Below, piece after piece: positions 44,229 through 55,222 of a DNA stretch of 64,000 nt. Position numbers and translations under genes: made by a program. The notes under the pieces were generated by a model. The model saw only the letters and a program-made list of their open reading frames with translations. It ran no database searches and was not told where the DNA came from. Location of the stretch: the NCBI GenBank assembly GCA_934772045.1, contig CAKVMH010000002.1, positions 245,546 through 309,545 of the forward strand, read 5' to 3'. The stretch is from an uncultured Clostridia bacterium (lineage in GTDB: Bacteria; Bacillota; Clostridia; Christensenellales; UBA1242). The stretch's first letter is position 1; every line of letters starts with the position of its first letter.

Positions 44229-45302
44229 TTAAAGCAATTTTTTTGTGAGAATCTTAGTGTCAAAATAGGAATATTTTTTTGTGTGTGTGCAATTTTCAAT
44301 CATATCTTCCAAAAGTGTTATGTAGTCTATCCCAATCGGTTCAAAAAGGTAAAATGCAAGGCTCCCCGGCACTGTGTTGATTTCATTAAAATATAATTCT
44401 TTGGTTTCGGTGTTGAACATATAATCAATCCTTACAACGCCATTCATTCCAAGGTGTTTATAAATTTCAGTTGTAGTTGAAGTTATTTTGTTTGAAAGTT
44501 TTTTATCTATCGGCGCAGGAATTAACCTATCCTTTACTTTTGTTTTACCTTCATGCACATATTTTTCATCAAAGGTTAAAAATTCTTCACGGCTTAAGGG
44601 TTGTTCAATTGCACTTAAAATCAACTCTTCACCCTTTTTGTAGCACGCTTGGTTTAATTCAATCATGGGTTCAATTTTTTCTTCAACTAAAGCGCTATCG
44701 TTCATTTCAAAGATCGCTTCAATTTGAGCCTTGTAATCGTCTTTTGTGCAAACTTTAACACCGATTGACGACCCCAAGGCATTAGGTTTGACAATGAAAT
44801 GTGAACCAAAATCTTTTTCGATTTTAATTGATGATTGCTTAAAGTTTTCCTTGTTAACTCCAACCCCTTTTGCGGTTTTTATTATACCTTTCACAAGCGT
44901 TTTAGTAAGTTGTTTATCCATTGCAATTGCGCTTGAAATTGTGGGTGCACTTGTAAATGGAATGCTTAAACTTTCAAAAAAGCCTGCAAGGTTACCATTT
45001 TCACCAACACCTCCATGACAACAATTCACGACGCATTTTATGTCGCAAACCTTTTGCCAAACTATGCCCTTTTTGCTTAACCCATTAAAAAACATTACCG
45101 GCTTTAATTTAATGTTTTGCTTGTCGGCAAAATAACCTAAATCAGTAACAGGTGTTGCATAATAAAATTTGTTATCTAAGCCTATATAAATTTTTTCAAT
45201 TTCATACTTTGTTTGCAAGTAATTTGCACATTGCATTCCTGTTATAATTGAAATGTCATGTTCTGGGCTGTTGCCACCAAAAATAATACAAATTTTTTCC
45301 AT
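44229..45302 (-). CDS. ddl: D-alanine--D-alanine ligase
   Basis: Ddl joins two D-Ala with ATP, producing the dipeptide added to peptidoglycan precursors by MurF. The ATP-grasp protein of 357 residues shows IIFGGNSPEHDISIITG, VVNCCHGGVGENG, FIVKPNALGSSIGV and the final INTVPGSLAFYLFEP, which includes the metal-ligand Asn. Residues that decide D-Ala over D-Lac cannot be read with certainty. The gene is divergent from a hydrolase-MurF pair across 172 bases, so the two consecutive cell-wall steps (Ddl, then MurF) are encoded side by side in opposite directions. Confidence 0.93.
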   Translation of the reverse strand: MEKICIIFGGNSPEHDISIITGMQCANYLQTKYEIEKIYIGLDNKFYYATPVTDLGYFADKQNIKLKPVMFFNGLSKKGIVWQKVCDIKCVVNCCHGGVGENGNLAGFFESLSIPFTSAPTISSAIAMDKQLTKTLVKGIIKTAKGVGVNKENFKQSSIKIEKDFGSHFIVKPNALGSSIGVKVCTKDDYKAQIEAIFEMNDSALVEEKIEPMIELNQACYKKGEELILSAIEQPLSREEFLTFDEKYVHEGKTKVKDRLIPAPIDKKLSNKITSTTTEIYKHLGMNGVVRIDYMFNTETKELYFNEINTVPGSLAFYLFEPIGIDYITLLEDMIENCTHTKKYSYFDTKILTKKLL

Positions 45303-45440
45303 GTAAATATTTATTCAAAAATAATCTGTTTGTTGAATGCTAAAGCGTATTTGTTAAGCTCTCTATATAGTCAAGCCTTAATAATCACTTATTCAAAATT
45401 GAATTATCAAACGCATTTTTTAACATCAACACAATTATTC

Positions 45441-45469
45441 TTAACACGCACAAAGATTTAGCATATTAA
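45441..45469 (+). promoter_or_regulatory. Promoter for the hydrolase-murF operon
   Basis: TTAACA (45441-45446) and TATTAA (45464-45469) have a 17-base spacer. The ATG at 45475 is five bases after the -10, so the transcript would start at or just after the A of the ATG. No Shine-Dalgarno is visible. Confidence 0.5.
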
Positions 45470-45474
45470 ATTAT

Positions 45475-46251
45475 ATGTTCATTTTTCATGGTGAAATTAT
45501 TGATTACGATTTTTTCAAAGCAAACAACTCAAACAATTGCATATTGTTTTTGCATGGTTGGGGTGGCAACAAAAATTCGTTCGCATTAACGATCAATTTA
45601 TTGAAAACTAAATACAATTGCCTTAGCATTACTCTACCCACAATTGAACCCACAAATTTAGTTTGGGATATGCCGTTGTATGTTGATTGTGTTTTAAGTT
45701 TAATTGAAACGCTAAACATAAAAAACATCACGATCGTTTGCCACAGTTTTGGATTTAGAGTTGCAACACTTTTGAAATACAAAATTAAAATAAACAAAAT
45801 GGTTGTAACGGGTGGAGCTGGCGCAAAAAAATTAAATTTTTTTAAAAAAATCGATAAAATTAACAACATTTGCCTATTAAAAGCATATAAAAATAAAATT
45901 TTATTTAAAAATTTCACCAGTAACGCATGCAACAAACAAAACGAAAAAAAACAAAAAGCCTACAATGAATTGTATGATAATTTGTCCAGTGCCGATTACA
46001 AAGCACTATCCAAAACAAATAAAAAAACGTTTAAAAATGTTGTAAATTTTAACACTTTAAACTTACTAAAATTTAATTTTCCACTTCTTTTATTTTGGGG
46101 TAAATTTGACACCGAAACGCCAGTTTGGATTGCAAAATATTTAAAAAAATTAAACCCAAATGCAGAACTAATTTTAACGCCAGAAGACCACTTTGCATAT
46201 ATAAAGGAAAATATGTATTTTAACAATTTGGTGGTTAAATTTTTAAAATGA
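45475..46251 (+). CDS. Alpha/beta-hydrolase fold protein paired with MurF
   Basis: The 258-residue protein has the alpha/beta-hydrolase core. The oxyanion region is ILFLHGWGGNKNSF, the nucleophile elbow VCHSFGFR (Ser of G-x-S-x-G with the first Gly replaced by Cys), the acidic residue in LFWGKFDTETP, and the catalytic His in PEDHFAYIKE. The triad therefore appears complete. There is no signal peptide, so it acts in the cytoplasm. The substrate is unknown. Its stop overlaps the MurF start by four bases (ATGA), which argues for a function with MurF, for example acting on a precursor or on amino-acid esters; this is inference. The region is unusually rich in Lys and Asn codons. Confidence 0.82.
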   Translation: MFIFHGEIIDYDFFKANNSNNCILFLHGWGGNKNSFALTINLLKTKYNCLSITLPTIEPTNLVWDMPLYVDCVLSLIETLNIKNITIVCHSFGFRVATLLKYKIKINKMVVTGGAGAKKLNFFKKIDKINNICLLKAYKNKILFKNFTSNACNKQNEKKQKAYNELYDNLSSADYKALSKTNKKTFKNVVNFNTLNLLKFNFPLLLFWGKFDTETPVWIAKYLKKLNPNAELILTPEDHFAYIKENMYFNNLVVKFLK

Positions 46252-47786
46252 TTTGGGTTTACATAATTAACATTATTTGTTCAATATTATCCATTTGGTT
46301 TTTGCCAATATATCTGCATATTTTTCAACTGCGCGATTATAACGCAAAACGCTATTTATCATATTTTTCTTTACATTATATAATTATAACCATAATTTAT
46401 GCGTCGCTTTTTGTCGCAGAAATTTTAATTTTTAAATTATTTTTAGTGATTTTGCTAAATGCTTTTGCAATTGCAATTTTCTTAACAAACAATTTACATT
46501 TAATAGTTACGAAACACCTAAATTCAACAAACAACCACAATTTAAAACAAATAAGCAAAACACCAATAAAATTTACGGAAAGGTTTAAAAGAATATATGT
46601 TTTAAGCGTAATTTTACTGATTTTACCAATATTTTTTAAATTTGGTGCAATTTTATGCTGTTTTTTAACTATTTTTGTACCTATAATTGCAAATTTTTTA
46701 AATTTTTATGACAAAATCAAAAACCGTCATTTTATCAGCGACGCCGAAAACAAACTCAAAAATTCAAATGCAAAAGTGATTGCAATAACTGGAAGTAATG
46801 GCAAAACCAGCGTGAAAAATATACTTAAAAGTATGCTTGAAACTCAATATAAAGTTGTGGCATCACCAAACAGTTTCAACACTCCTATTGGGCTTAGCAA
46901 ATTTATCAACGAAACAGATTTAAATGTCGACTATGTCATTCTTGAATATGGTGCAAGGCATAAAAAAGATATTGAGAATTTGTGTAAAATTTTCGGTGCA
47001 GATTACGGCATTATCACTCAGGTTGCACCACAACATTTACAAACTTTTAAATCGATAGAAAACATCGCAATTGCCAAAGGTAAACTTAGTGAATTTTTAA
47101 AGAATAAACCATGTGTTTATAACATCGACAACGAATTTATTTTGCCTATATACAACAAAAAACAAGGCATTAAATTTTCAGTGTCAACCAAAAACAATGC
47201 AGACATTTATGCAACAAATATTAGGTTTAAATATTTTGAAAACACCTTTGACCTAAACTTTAACAACACCACATTGCACTGTAAAACACGATTGCTTGGT
47301 GAACATAACATTTCAAACATTTTGCTTTCTTCTGCCCTTGCCTTACATTTAAAAATAACGCCTGAAAATTTGCAAACTGCCATAAGTAATTTAGAATATG
47401 TGCCACATCGTCTTGAATACATTAAAGGACGCATAAACATTTTAGACGACAGTTACAACTGTTCTATTGCAAGCGCAACAGAATCAATAAAAGTTTTATT
47501 AAATTGCCCTAATAAAAACATGGTAGTCACCCCTGGCATAATTGAAGGCGGAAAACAACAGTATGAATTAAACTTTAAACTGGGTAAACTGATTGCAAAT
47601 TGTGACAATATTGTCATTGTTGGTGCATATTGTAAGCAAGCCTTAACGGCTGGCATAAAAGACGCAGTGCCAACAAAAAAAATATTGTATGCACAATCAT
47701 TAGAAGATGCCAAACAATATTTTAATATACTATCAAATAACGACACATTGTTGTTGTTAAACGACTTGCCAGACGATTACAACTAA
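46248..47786 (+). CDS. murF: MurF-type Mur ligase with N-terminal membrane domain
   Basis: MurF adds D-Ala-D-Ala to the UDP-MurNAc-tripeptide. In this 512-residue form the first 160 residues hold about four to five membrane segments in place of the usual soluble MurF N-terminal domain. The Mur ligase core follows: ATP loop VIAITGSNGKTSVKN, YVILEYGARHKKDIENL, GIITQVAPQHLQTF, LLGEHNISNILLSSALAL, and the C-domain DDSYNCSIAS and VVTPGIIEGGKQQYELN. These match MurF and related ligases. Without the normal N-domain the substrate may be a membrane-linked precursor, so the murF symbol is provisional. It is coupled to the hydrolase gene and converges on tsaB-rimI with a four-base overlap. Confidence 0.8.
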   Translation: MIWVYIINIICSILSIWFLPIYLHIFQLRDYNAKRYLSYFSLHYIIITIIYASLFVAEILIFKLFLVILLNAFAIAIFLTNNLHLIVTKHLNSTNNHNLKQISKTPIKFTERFKRIYVLSVILLILPIFFKFGAILCCFLTIFVPIIANFLNFYDKIKNRHFISDAENKLKNSNAKVIAITGSNGKTSVKNILKSMLETQYKVVASPNSFNTPIGLSKFINETDLNVDYVILEYGARHKKDIENLCKIFGADYGIITQVAPQHLQTFKSIENIAIAKGKLSEFLKNKPCVYNIDNEFILPIYNKKQGIKFSVSTKNNADIYATNIRFKYFENTFDLNFNNTTLHCKTRLLGEHNISNILLSSALALHLKITPENLQTAISNLEYVPHRLEYIKGRINILDDSYNCSIASATESIKVLLNCPNKNMVVTPGIIEGGKQQYELNFKLGKLIANCDNIVIVGAYCKQALTAGIKDAVPTKKILYAQSLEDAKQYFNILSNNDTLLLLNDLPDDYN

Positions 47787-48826
47787 ATTGTTTTAATCAT
47801 TTCAAGTGCATTTGAATTGTCTTTATAGTAATTTTTCCTAATTCGACGCAAAGTAAAACCGTATTTTGCATACAATAAATAAGCGGTGATATTTTTGTCG
47901 CTCACTTCCAAACTCAAGGTTTTAATGCCTTTACTTTTTGCAAAATCTGCCACCTTATCAAGCAACTTCGTGCCTATACCATAATTACGATAAATTTTTT
48001 CTACCACAACATTTTCAATGTTTACTTCGTCGGTTATTTCAATGGACACAAACCCAACAACTTTACCGTCCAACTTTGCCACAAATAGGCTATGATTAGG
48101 GTTTGAAATTGATTTTTCAAAATCGTCATTTGTCATTTTATTAGGCAAATTTGTAGATTGTTCTAACTTTGAAATTTCAATTAAATCTTGCACTTCTGCA
48201 TCGCAAATTTCTAAGTTAGCATGCTTAATTTTTTCACTTTCAGCTTGCGACAATTGATAGTAAACTGGCGTTAAGGTTTCGTTCGTTGCTGTTTCAAAAC
48301 ATTTAAGTAAAATTTCACTATCAAGTTTCACTTCAAAGCAATTTAAGCCGGGTTGCGCTTTAAACATGCCGATCGCCCCACCATTTGCAACTGAAAGCAA
48401 TTCATCTTCTGTCAAGTTGCGTTCGTATTTATACAATTGCCCAAGCACCATAGTTGCTACAAAATAACTGTTCCTACTCCCCAAAATGGCAACAGTGTTA
48501 CAATTTTCATTTTGGCTATGCGCAAGGTTAAACAAATAGTCTAAGTTATTTATTCCTTTAGCCAAAACATTAAAATAATCTCTAAAAGCCTTAATGGTGG
48601 CAACACCCACGCGAATGCCTGTAAATGAGCCTGGGCCAATTACAACGCCATATTCACCAATATCTTCAATTTTTAAGTTATGTTCGTTTAAAATGTTGTC
48701 AATCTCTTGCAACATTGTTTCGTTATGCCTTGCTTGGCTTGTGATTGAATGTGAAAAAACCTTGCCAAGGCATGCCAAAACAATTTCCAAACTTTCATTT
48801 GCTGTGTTAATAATTAATGTGTTCAT
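47783..48826 (-). CDS. tsaB: TsaB-RimI fusion: tRNA t6A accessory protein plus N-acetyltransferase
   Basis: The N-terminal half (about 1-195) is TsaB, starting TLIINTANESLEIVLACLGK with the actin-like GVVIGPGSFTGIRVGVATIK. TsaB helps TsaD and TsaE make threonylcarbamoyl-adenosine at position 37 of ANN-decoding tRNAs. The C-terminal half (about 205-347) is a GNAT domain with the acetyl-CoA loop YRNYGIGTKLLD and LSLEVSDKNITAYLLYAKYG, the RimI pattern (N-terminal acetylation of a ribosomal protein or other substrates). In many bacteria tsaB and rimI are neighbours; here they are fused in one 347-residue protein. The start overlaps tsaE by 20 bases. Confidence 0.92.
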   Translation of the reverse strand: MNTLIINTANESLEIVLACLGKVFSHSITSQARHNETMLQEIDNILNEHNLKIEDIGEYGVVIGPGSFTGIRVGVATIKAFRDYFNVLAKGINNLDYLFNLAHSQNENCNTVAILGSRNSYFVATMVLGQLYKYERNLTEDELLSVANGGAIGMFKAQPGLNCFEVKLDSEILLKCFETATNETLTPVYYQLSQAESEKIKHANLEICDAEVQDLIEISKLEQSTNLPNKMTNDDFEKSISNPNHSLFVAKLDGKVVGFVSIEITDEVNIENVVVEKIYRNYGIGTKLLDKVADFAKSKGIKTLSLEVSDKNITAYLLYAKYGFTLRRIRKNYYKDNSNALEMIKTI

Positions 48827-49232
48827 AATCTATATCAAAAATCCTTGTATTTTCGTCAACATATTTAATGTTTACAAGTTTAACCTTTTTTGGCAACAAT
48901 GGTGCAATATTTACGCTCCACTCAATGAATTTAATACTTTGTGGTTCATCTAAAATTTCATCAAACCCTGCTTCAATTGCTTCTTCTGTCGTTATACGAT
49001 AAACATCAAAATGATGCAAGACAAATTTCCCATGATAAGTTTTTAAAATTGCAAAGGTTGGGCTTAAAACATTTTCAGTTACGCCAAGACACGCAAAAAC
49101 AAACTGAGTAAAAGTTGTTTTACCTGCACCTAAATCACCATTTAAAAGAACAACATCACCTGCGTTTAGTGATGTTGCAAATTCTTTTGCTAAATTTTCC
49201 GTTTCTTTTAAACTTGAAACTTTTCGTTCCAT
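48807..49232 (-). CDS. tsaE: tRNA t6A ATPase TsaE
   Basis: TsaE is the ATPase that cycles the t6A-forming complex. The 141-residue protein has Walker A LLNGDLGAGKTTFTQF, a switch-like LSPTFAILKTYHGK segment, the HFDVYR motif and FIEWSVNIAPLLP near the end. All family landmarks are present. Its ATG shares one base with the stop of the pyrimidine phosphorylase gene upstream (TAATG), and its end overlaps the tsaB-rimI start. The t6A pathway is completed by TsaC and TsaD, which are not in this window. Confidence 0.95.
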   Translation of the reverse strand: MERKVSSLKETENLAKEFATSLNAGDVVLLNGDLGAGKTTFTQFVFACLGVTENVLSPTFAILKTYHGKFVLHHFDVYRITTEEAIEAGFDEILDEPQSIKFIEWSVNIAPLLPKKVKLVNIKYVDENTRIFDIDYEHINY

Positions 49233-50521
49233 TAACCTAGCCTTTTAATAGGATTAACTTTGTTAACCTTAATGTGTGTAATGCGCACGCAACCCCTGAT
49301 TGCTTCAAGGTAACTTTCAACATCTTTTTTGTTTTCACAATAAAGGGTCAAAATTGTGTCGCCAACATTTACATAATCGCCAATTTTAACATTGACTGTC
49401 AACCCAATATTTTTATTGTGATTGCCAACACATAAACGCCTAATAAGTTCACCCATGAGCAATGCATTAATATTGCCCACATAACCAGCGCGGTCAGCCT
49501 TGAAAATAACCATTTCTTTTGGTTCAAAGAATGTGCGGTTAGTTACAGATTTCACGTCGCCATGTTGAGTTTTAACAATATCCAAAAACCTGTTGTATGC
49601 TAAACCATTATCCAGAGCAGTGTTTACCATATCAAGCGCGTCACTTTTCCTGATACGCTTATCTGCTTTTGTCATCATAGCCACAGTATATTGCGTAGCA
49701 ACGTCACGCAACATACAATGTTTGCCGGTTAAAACATCTAACGCGTCCATAACTTCAACTGCGTTACCAACACTTTCGCCAATCAATTGATGTGTATTCG
49801 TAATGGCAATAATACACTCAACCCCACATTTGTTGAACATGTATTTTAATAAGTCTGCTAACCTACATGCGTCACCATATCTTTCAATTGAACTTGCTTC
49901 GCCATATTTAACATCTACCAACACAATGCGAGCGTCGCTGGTAAGTTTTTTTGCAACAATTGATGCTGCCAAAAAGTTAATATTACTTTCCAAATGATAC
50001 TTTTCAATTACATTAAACAAAACTTGGTCAGCTGGGCAATATTTCTCGCCATGTGCAAGCACGCACGCATTATTCTTTTCAAGCGCTTTGTTAATTTGAG
50101 TGTATTCTAATGGTTCAAAACCCGGGATAGATTTAAACCTATCCGCACTGCCATTTGCGTAAACAAGTGAACGTCCTGTTGTTTTGACAATTTTGTAACC
50201 CAAACTTGCCAACAGTGGAATTAAAACAATACTTGTACTATCACCAATGCCACCAGTTGAGTGTTTTTCCAAAACCAATTCATTTGCATGGAAAACAGCA
50301 CCACTATCACGAATTGCAAGCGCAAGTGCCAAAACTTCGTCTTTACCCATGCCGAATTTGTCGAGTGCTAAAAACATATTTTTCGTGTGCCTATCAACAC
50401 CGAAATGCATCATATGATTGACAATCGATTTGTAATCATCACGATTAAGTTCTTCTGCCTTTGCCTTACGAACGATAAAACCAGACATATTCAATGGTTT
50501 GATTTGCTCATTTTTATTCAT
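49232..50521 (-). CDS. pdp: Pyrimidine-nucleoside phosphorylase
   Basis: The enzyme splits uridine or thymidine with phosphate for salvage. The 429-residue protein has the family signature VLEKHSTGGIGDSTSIVLIP, preceded by the helical N-domain (VRKAKAEELNRDDY), and followed by GRSLVYANGSADRFKSIPGF. VLVDVKYGEASS stands for the usual D-V-K-x-G-x-G-A and lacks one Gly. The C-terminal domain is a small barrel-sandwich-like fold (VNVKIGDYVNVGDTILTLYC). Thymidine versus general pyrimidine use cannot be read. It heads the pdp-tsaE-tsaB/rimI run, and a 260-base AT-rich gap lies upstream. Confidence 0.9.
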   Translation of the reverse strand: MNKNEQIKPLNMSGFIVRKAKAEELNRDDYKSIVNHMMHFGVDRHTKNMFLALDKFGMGKDEVLALALAIRDSGAVFHANELVLEKHSTGGIGDSTSIVLIPLLASLGYKIVKTTGRSLVYANGSADRFKSIPGFEPLEYTQINKALEKNNACVLAHGEKYCPADQVLFNVIEKYHLESNINFLAASIVAKKLTSDARIVLVDVKYGEASSIERYGDACRLADLLKYMFNKCGVECIIAITNTHQLIGESVGNAVEVMDALDVLTGKHCMLRDVATQYTVAMMTKADKRIRKSDALDMVNTALDNGLAYNRFLDIVKTQHGDVKSVTNRTFFEPKEMVIFKADRAGYVGNINALLMGELIRRLCVGNHNKNIGLTVNVKIGDYVNVGDTILTLYCENKKDVESYLEAIRGCVRITHIKVNKVNPIKRLG

Positions 50522-50781
50522 AATATTTTCCCCTATACAATAATTTTATATTTATTGTCACAAATTGTCAAATAATTATGTAAAAAATAAAATTTTTTCT
50601 TATACGATAAAAATCTTAATTTTCATCCTTTAAAATAAGTTTAAATCTTTCACTTTTATAAGCGTTTCAAAGAATTTCAACGCAGCATAATAAGCAATAT
50701 AATAATGATTTAATTATTAATGAAAAGAAAAAACTTAATATTTTTAAGTTTAATAAACTAAAAAATGGACATAATTAAGGC

Positions 50782-51549
50782 ATGTCTAGGTTTAAATTAG
50801 TTAATTTAATTGATAAACTTTTCATAACAATTTGTGTGTTTTTACTGAGTTTTGCATGGATAAATTTTTATGTTAGAAATTTGCAGTTAACATTTATTTT
50901 TAGTTTGTTTGTAACCTTTTCAATTTGTTTTATAATGTTTTTTATTTATAACAAAAAAGCAACAAAAAAACATGCTCAAATTGTAAAGACTGAACAAATT
51001 GAAACATTTTCACTTGCATTTAAACTTTTGCCAAGCAATGAAAAACTTGCTTTGTCAGAGCAAGTTTTTGATGTAAAACTAAAAACACAAGGCGAATTTT
51101 TCATAACTGAAAACAACCATGTTTTTGCGTGTTACAGCGGTAAAATGTTAACTGAAAATGATTACTTATCCATCCTTTCAAAAGCACAAAGCATGGGTTT
51201 TAATCATCTTACAATAATCGTAGACGAATATGAAAAGCAAATTAAACTTAACCTTTTAAAAGGTAAAATTGTGGAAATTGTTGACAAGAAAAACTTGTTT
51301 GCAATTGTAAATAAAAAATCGATTAATTTAAACACCGAAAATATTAACCTTTCCGCCACCAAGTTTAGTTGGCGTGACTTTATGTTAAATTTGTTTAAAC
51401 CGAACAAGGCAAAGTCTTACTTTTTGTGTGGCTTAGTGTTGCTTTTCAGTAGTATAATTTTACCTTACAATTATTACTACATCATTGTTGGCAGTATGCT
51501 TATGTTGTTTGCACTGATATGCAAAATTTTACCTAGGTTTAAAGGTTAA
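50782..51549 (+). CDS. Membrane protein with soluble middle domain, unknown
   Basis: The 255-residue protein has two membrane segments near the start (about 12-30 and 35-56), a soluble domain of roughly 140 residues, and two segments near the end (about 210-228 and 231-248). The middle domain alternates strands and helices (LTIIVDEYEKQIKLNLLKGK), somewhat like restriction-endonuclease-like folds, but no catalytic motif is evident. AAGG lies too close to the ATG to serve as a usual ribosome site; CATAAT at 50770-50775 places a possible transcript start on the ATG, though the -35 is weak. The gene converges on the cysteine desulfurase and overlaps its end by 21 bases. Confidence 0.65.
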   Translation: MSRFKLVNLIDKLFITICVFLLSFAWINFYVRNLQLTFIFSLFVTFSICFIMFFIYNKKATKKHAQIVKTEQIETFSLAFKLLPSNEKLALSEQVFDVKLKTQGEFFITENNHVFACYSGKMLTENDYLSILSKAQSMGFNHLTIIVDEYEKQIKLNLLKGKIVEIVDKKNLFAIVNKKSINLNTENINLSATKFSWRDFMLNLFKPNKAKSYFLCGLVLLFSSIILPYNYYYIIVGSMLMLFALICKILPRFKG

Positions 51550-52659
51550 AGCAATTTCTTTAATCGCTTTTACAAAGTAATCGATTTCTTGTTTTGTGTT
51601 ATTAAAATCTAGTGACACCCTGACAGCCCCAGTTTCCATTGTTCCTAATTTTTTATGAATTAAAGGCGCACAATGCAGACCAGAGCGGACACATATTCCA
51701 TATTTCTCATTTAGAATATCAGCAACTTCCGCCGATTCTGCCCCAAAAATATTAAAACTTACAACATTGCTTTGTAGTTGGCTGTTATACAATTTAATTT
51801 GTGGCAATTCGTGCATTTTTGAATAAAGATAATTACTCAACTCGTGCTCTTTGTTTTGAATTTCAGCAAAATTAGCTTGTAAAAACTGCAAACCCGCTTT
51901 TAAACTGATGATAGATATAGTTGAAATTGTGCCTGCCTCCAAGCCTTCTGGAAGGTCATTCGGCTGATTTAAACTCTCGCTTTCTGTGCCTGTACCACCG
52001 AATATTAAAGGGTTTAATTCTATTCCGTTTTTAATTAAAAGCCCACCGACACCAGTTATTGAACATAAGCCTTTGTGCCCAGAAAAGGTGTAAAAATCTG
52101 CACCTATTTCTTGCATGTCTATATTTTTATGCCCGCTTGCTTGTGCCCCATCTACAAGCAGTTTTATATTGTTTTGTTTACATATTTTCGCAACTTCAAT
52201 TAAGTTTGGTTGCTCACCTGTGACATTTGACATAGCGGTCAGCACAACCATTGCTGTATTTTGTTTTATTGAGTCTTTTAAATGCAAATGAAACTCGCCT
52301 AAATCTACACCAATCACACTAAGTTCAACACCTTTATTTTTTAAATGCGTTAAAGGGCGTAAAACCGAATTATGTTCATAGCAACTTGTAATTACATGGT
52401 CGCCAGGTTTTAAACTGCCAAAAATGGCTAAGTTTAATGATTCAGTGCAATTTTTCGTAAACACAACATCATAATTGTCCGCATTAAAGAATTGCTTAAC
52501 AAGTTCGCGCGTTTCAAAAATTTGTTCGCCTACTAACTGCGACATTTTGTGTCCACTTCGCCCTGGATTTGCGGTATATCTATTTAACGCGTCCACTATT
52601 GCACGCTTCACACACATAGGTTTAATTAAACTGCTTGCAGAGTTATCAAAATATATCAT
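51529..52659 (-). CDS. Cysteine desulfurase family protein (class V aminotransferase)
   Basis: The enzyme removes sulfur (or selenium) from cysteine using PLP. The 376 residues start MIYFDNSASSLIKPMCVKRA, and the PLP Lys is in FYTFSGHKGLCSI. The active-site Cys is in RSGLHCAPLIHKKLGT. LVDGAQASGH carries the PLP-binding Asp and His. The short C-terminal loop and the RSGLHCAP motif fit the SufS/CsdA-like subgroup often found beside DUF3343 genes. That partner is present here, divergent, starting 105 bases away. The pair may pass sulfur or selenium to tRNA or selenophosphate pathways, but this is inferred from other genomes. Confidence 0.9.
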   Translation of the reverse strand: MIYFDNSASSLIKPMCVKRAIVDALNRYTANPGRSGHKMSQLVGEQIFETRELVKQFFNADNYDVVFTKNCTESLNLAIFGSLKPGDHVITSCYEHNSVLRPLTHLKNKGVELSVIGVDLGEFHLHLKDSIKQNTAMVVLTAMSNVTGEQPNLIEVAKICKQNNIKLLVDGAQASGHKNIDMQEIGADFYTFSGHKGLCSITGVGGLLIKNGIELNPLIFGGTGTESESLNQPNDLPEGLEAGTISTISIISLKAGLQFLQANFAEIQNKEHELSNYLYSKMHELPQIKLYNSQLQSNVVSFNIFGAESAEVADILNEKYGICVRSGLHCAPLIHKKLGTMETGAVRVSLDFNNTKQEIDYFVKAIKEIALTFKPR

Positions 52660-52763
52660 ACTTCAGCATATGCTAGGTTATTTAATTTCGCCAAATTTAA
52701 GGCTTTAATTAACGAAAATAGTATTAAAAAAATATTATGTTTTAAATCTATATAAGGATAACT

Positions 52764-53024
52764 ATGAAGTACTTAATCATTTCATACAAATCACGCAATT
52801 CGCTTTATGCTTTCGCAAAAATTTTAAGGCAAATGGGCATTGCTTCATCAATAATCAACACTCCGCGCAACATCGCACTCAGTTGCGGGCTTAGTTTAAA
52901 GGTGGATTTCGCATATTTTAGCCAAGTTGTAAGCCTTGTTTCTAACGCACAACTGCAAGGGTTTTGGGGCGTATTTTTACTCACTAAAACACCAACACAC
53001 GACCAGATTGAACGCCTAATTTAG
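52764..53024 (+). CDS. DUF3343 putative Se/S carrier-like protein
   Basis: This is a small 86-residue protein with a ferredoxin-like beta-alpha-beta pattern (YLIISYKSRNSLYAFAKILR). The family motif I-S-x-C-G follows as ALSCGLSLKVDF, with Cys41 in the conserved place. DUF3343 members are thought to carry sulfur or selenium, based mostly on genomic context with cysteine desulfurases and TusA-like proteins. The adjacent divergent desulfurase gene supports that. The ribosome site AAGGATAACTATG precedes the start, and a terminator follows the stop. It is transcribed alone. Confidence 0.85.
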   Translation: MKYLIISYKSRNSLYAFAKILRQMGIASSIINTPRNIALSCGLSLKVDFAYFSQVVSLVSNAQLQGFWGVFLLTKTPTHDQIERLI

Positions 53025-53037
53025 CTTAGTTTTTTAA

Positions 53038-53063
53038 GCATAAACTATGTTTTATGCATTTTT
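53038..53063 (+). terminator. Intrinsic terminator after the DUF3343 gene
   Basis: GCATAAA and TTTATGC form a seven-pair stem around CTATGT, followed by ATTTTTA. The T run is short, so efficiency is uncertain. Confidence 0.6.
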
Positions 53064-53154
53064 ACGTGATTTATTACCTTTTGCAAAGCATAAAAAGCAA
53101 GCTGTTGCAATCTAATTTCTTAAACCACATTTTTAATTTTATAAATTCAATATA

Positions 53155-53183
53155 TTGACTATTTCCTAATTTTTTGGTAGTAT
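53155..53183 (+). promoter_or_regulatory. Promoter giving a leaderless nth transcript
   Basis: TTGACT (53155-53160) and TAGTAT (53178-53183) have a 17-base spacer. The ATG of nth at 53190 is six bases after the -10, where transcription should begin. No Shine-Dalgarno is present. Confidence 0.7.
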
Positions 53184-53189
53184 AAATTT

Positions 53190-55077
<1,888 letters not shown>

Positions 55078-55222
55078 TTTAATTCCTTTGTTATGTTTGC
55101 CTTTATAAAAAATCAATGTTAAGATAATTTAATAAAAAATTTAAAAAATTGTTTAAAATTTGCTAATTTTTAGTTAAATTTAATTAAAAAATATAAAAAA
55201 TAAAAATTTTTAGGAGAAATAT

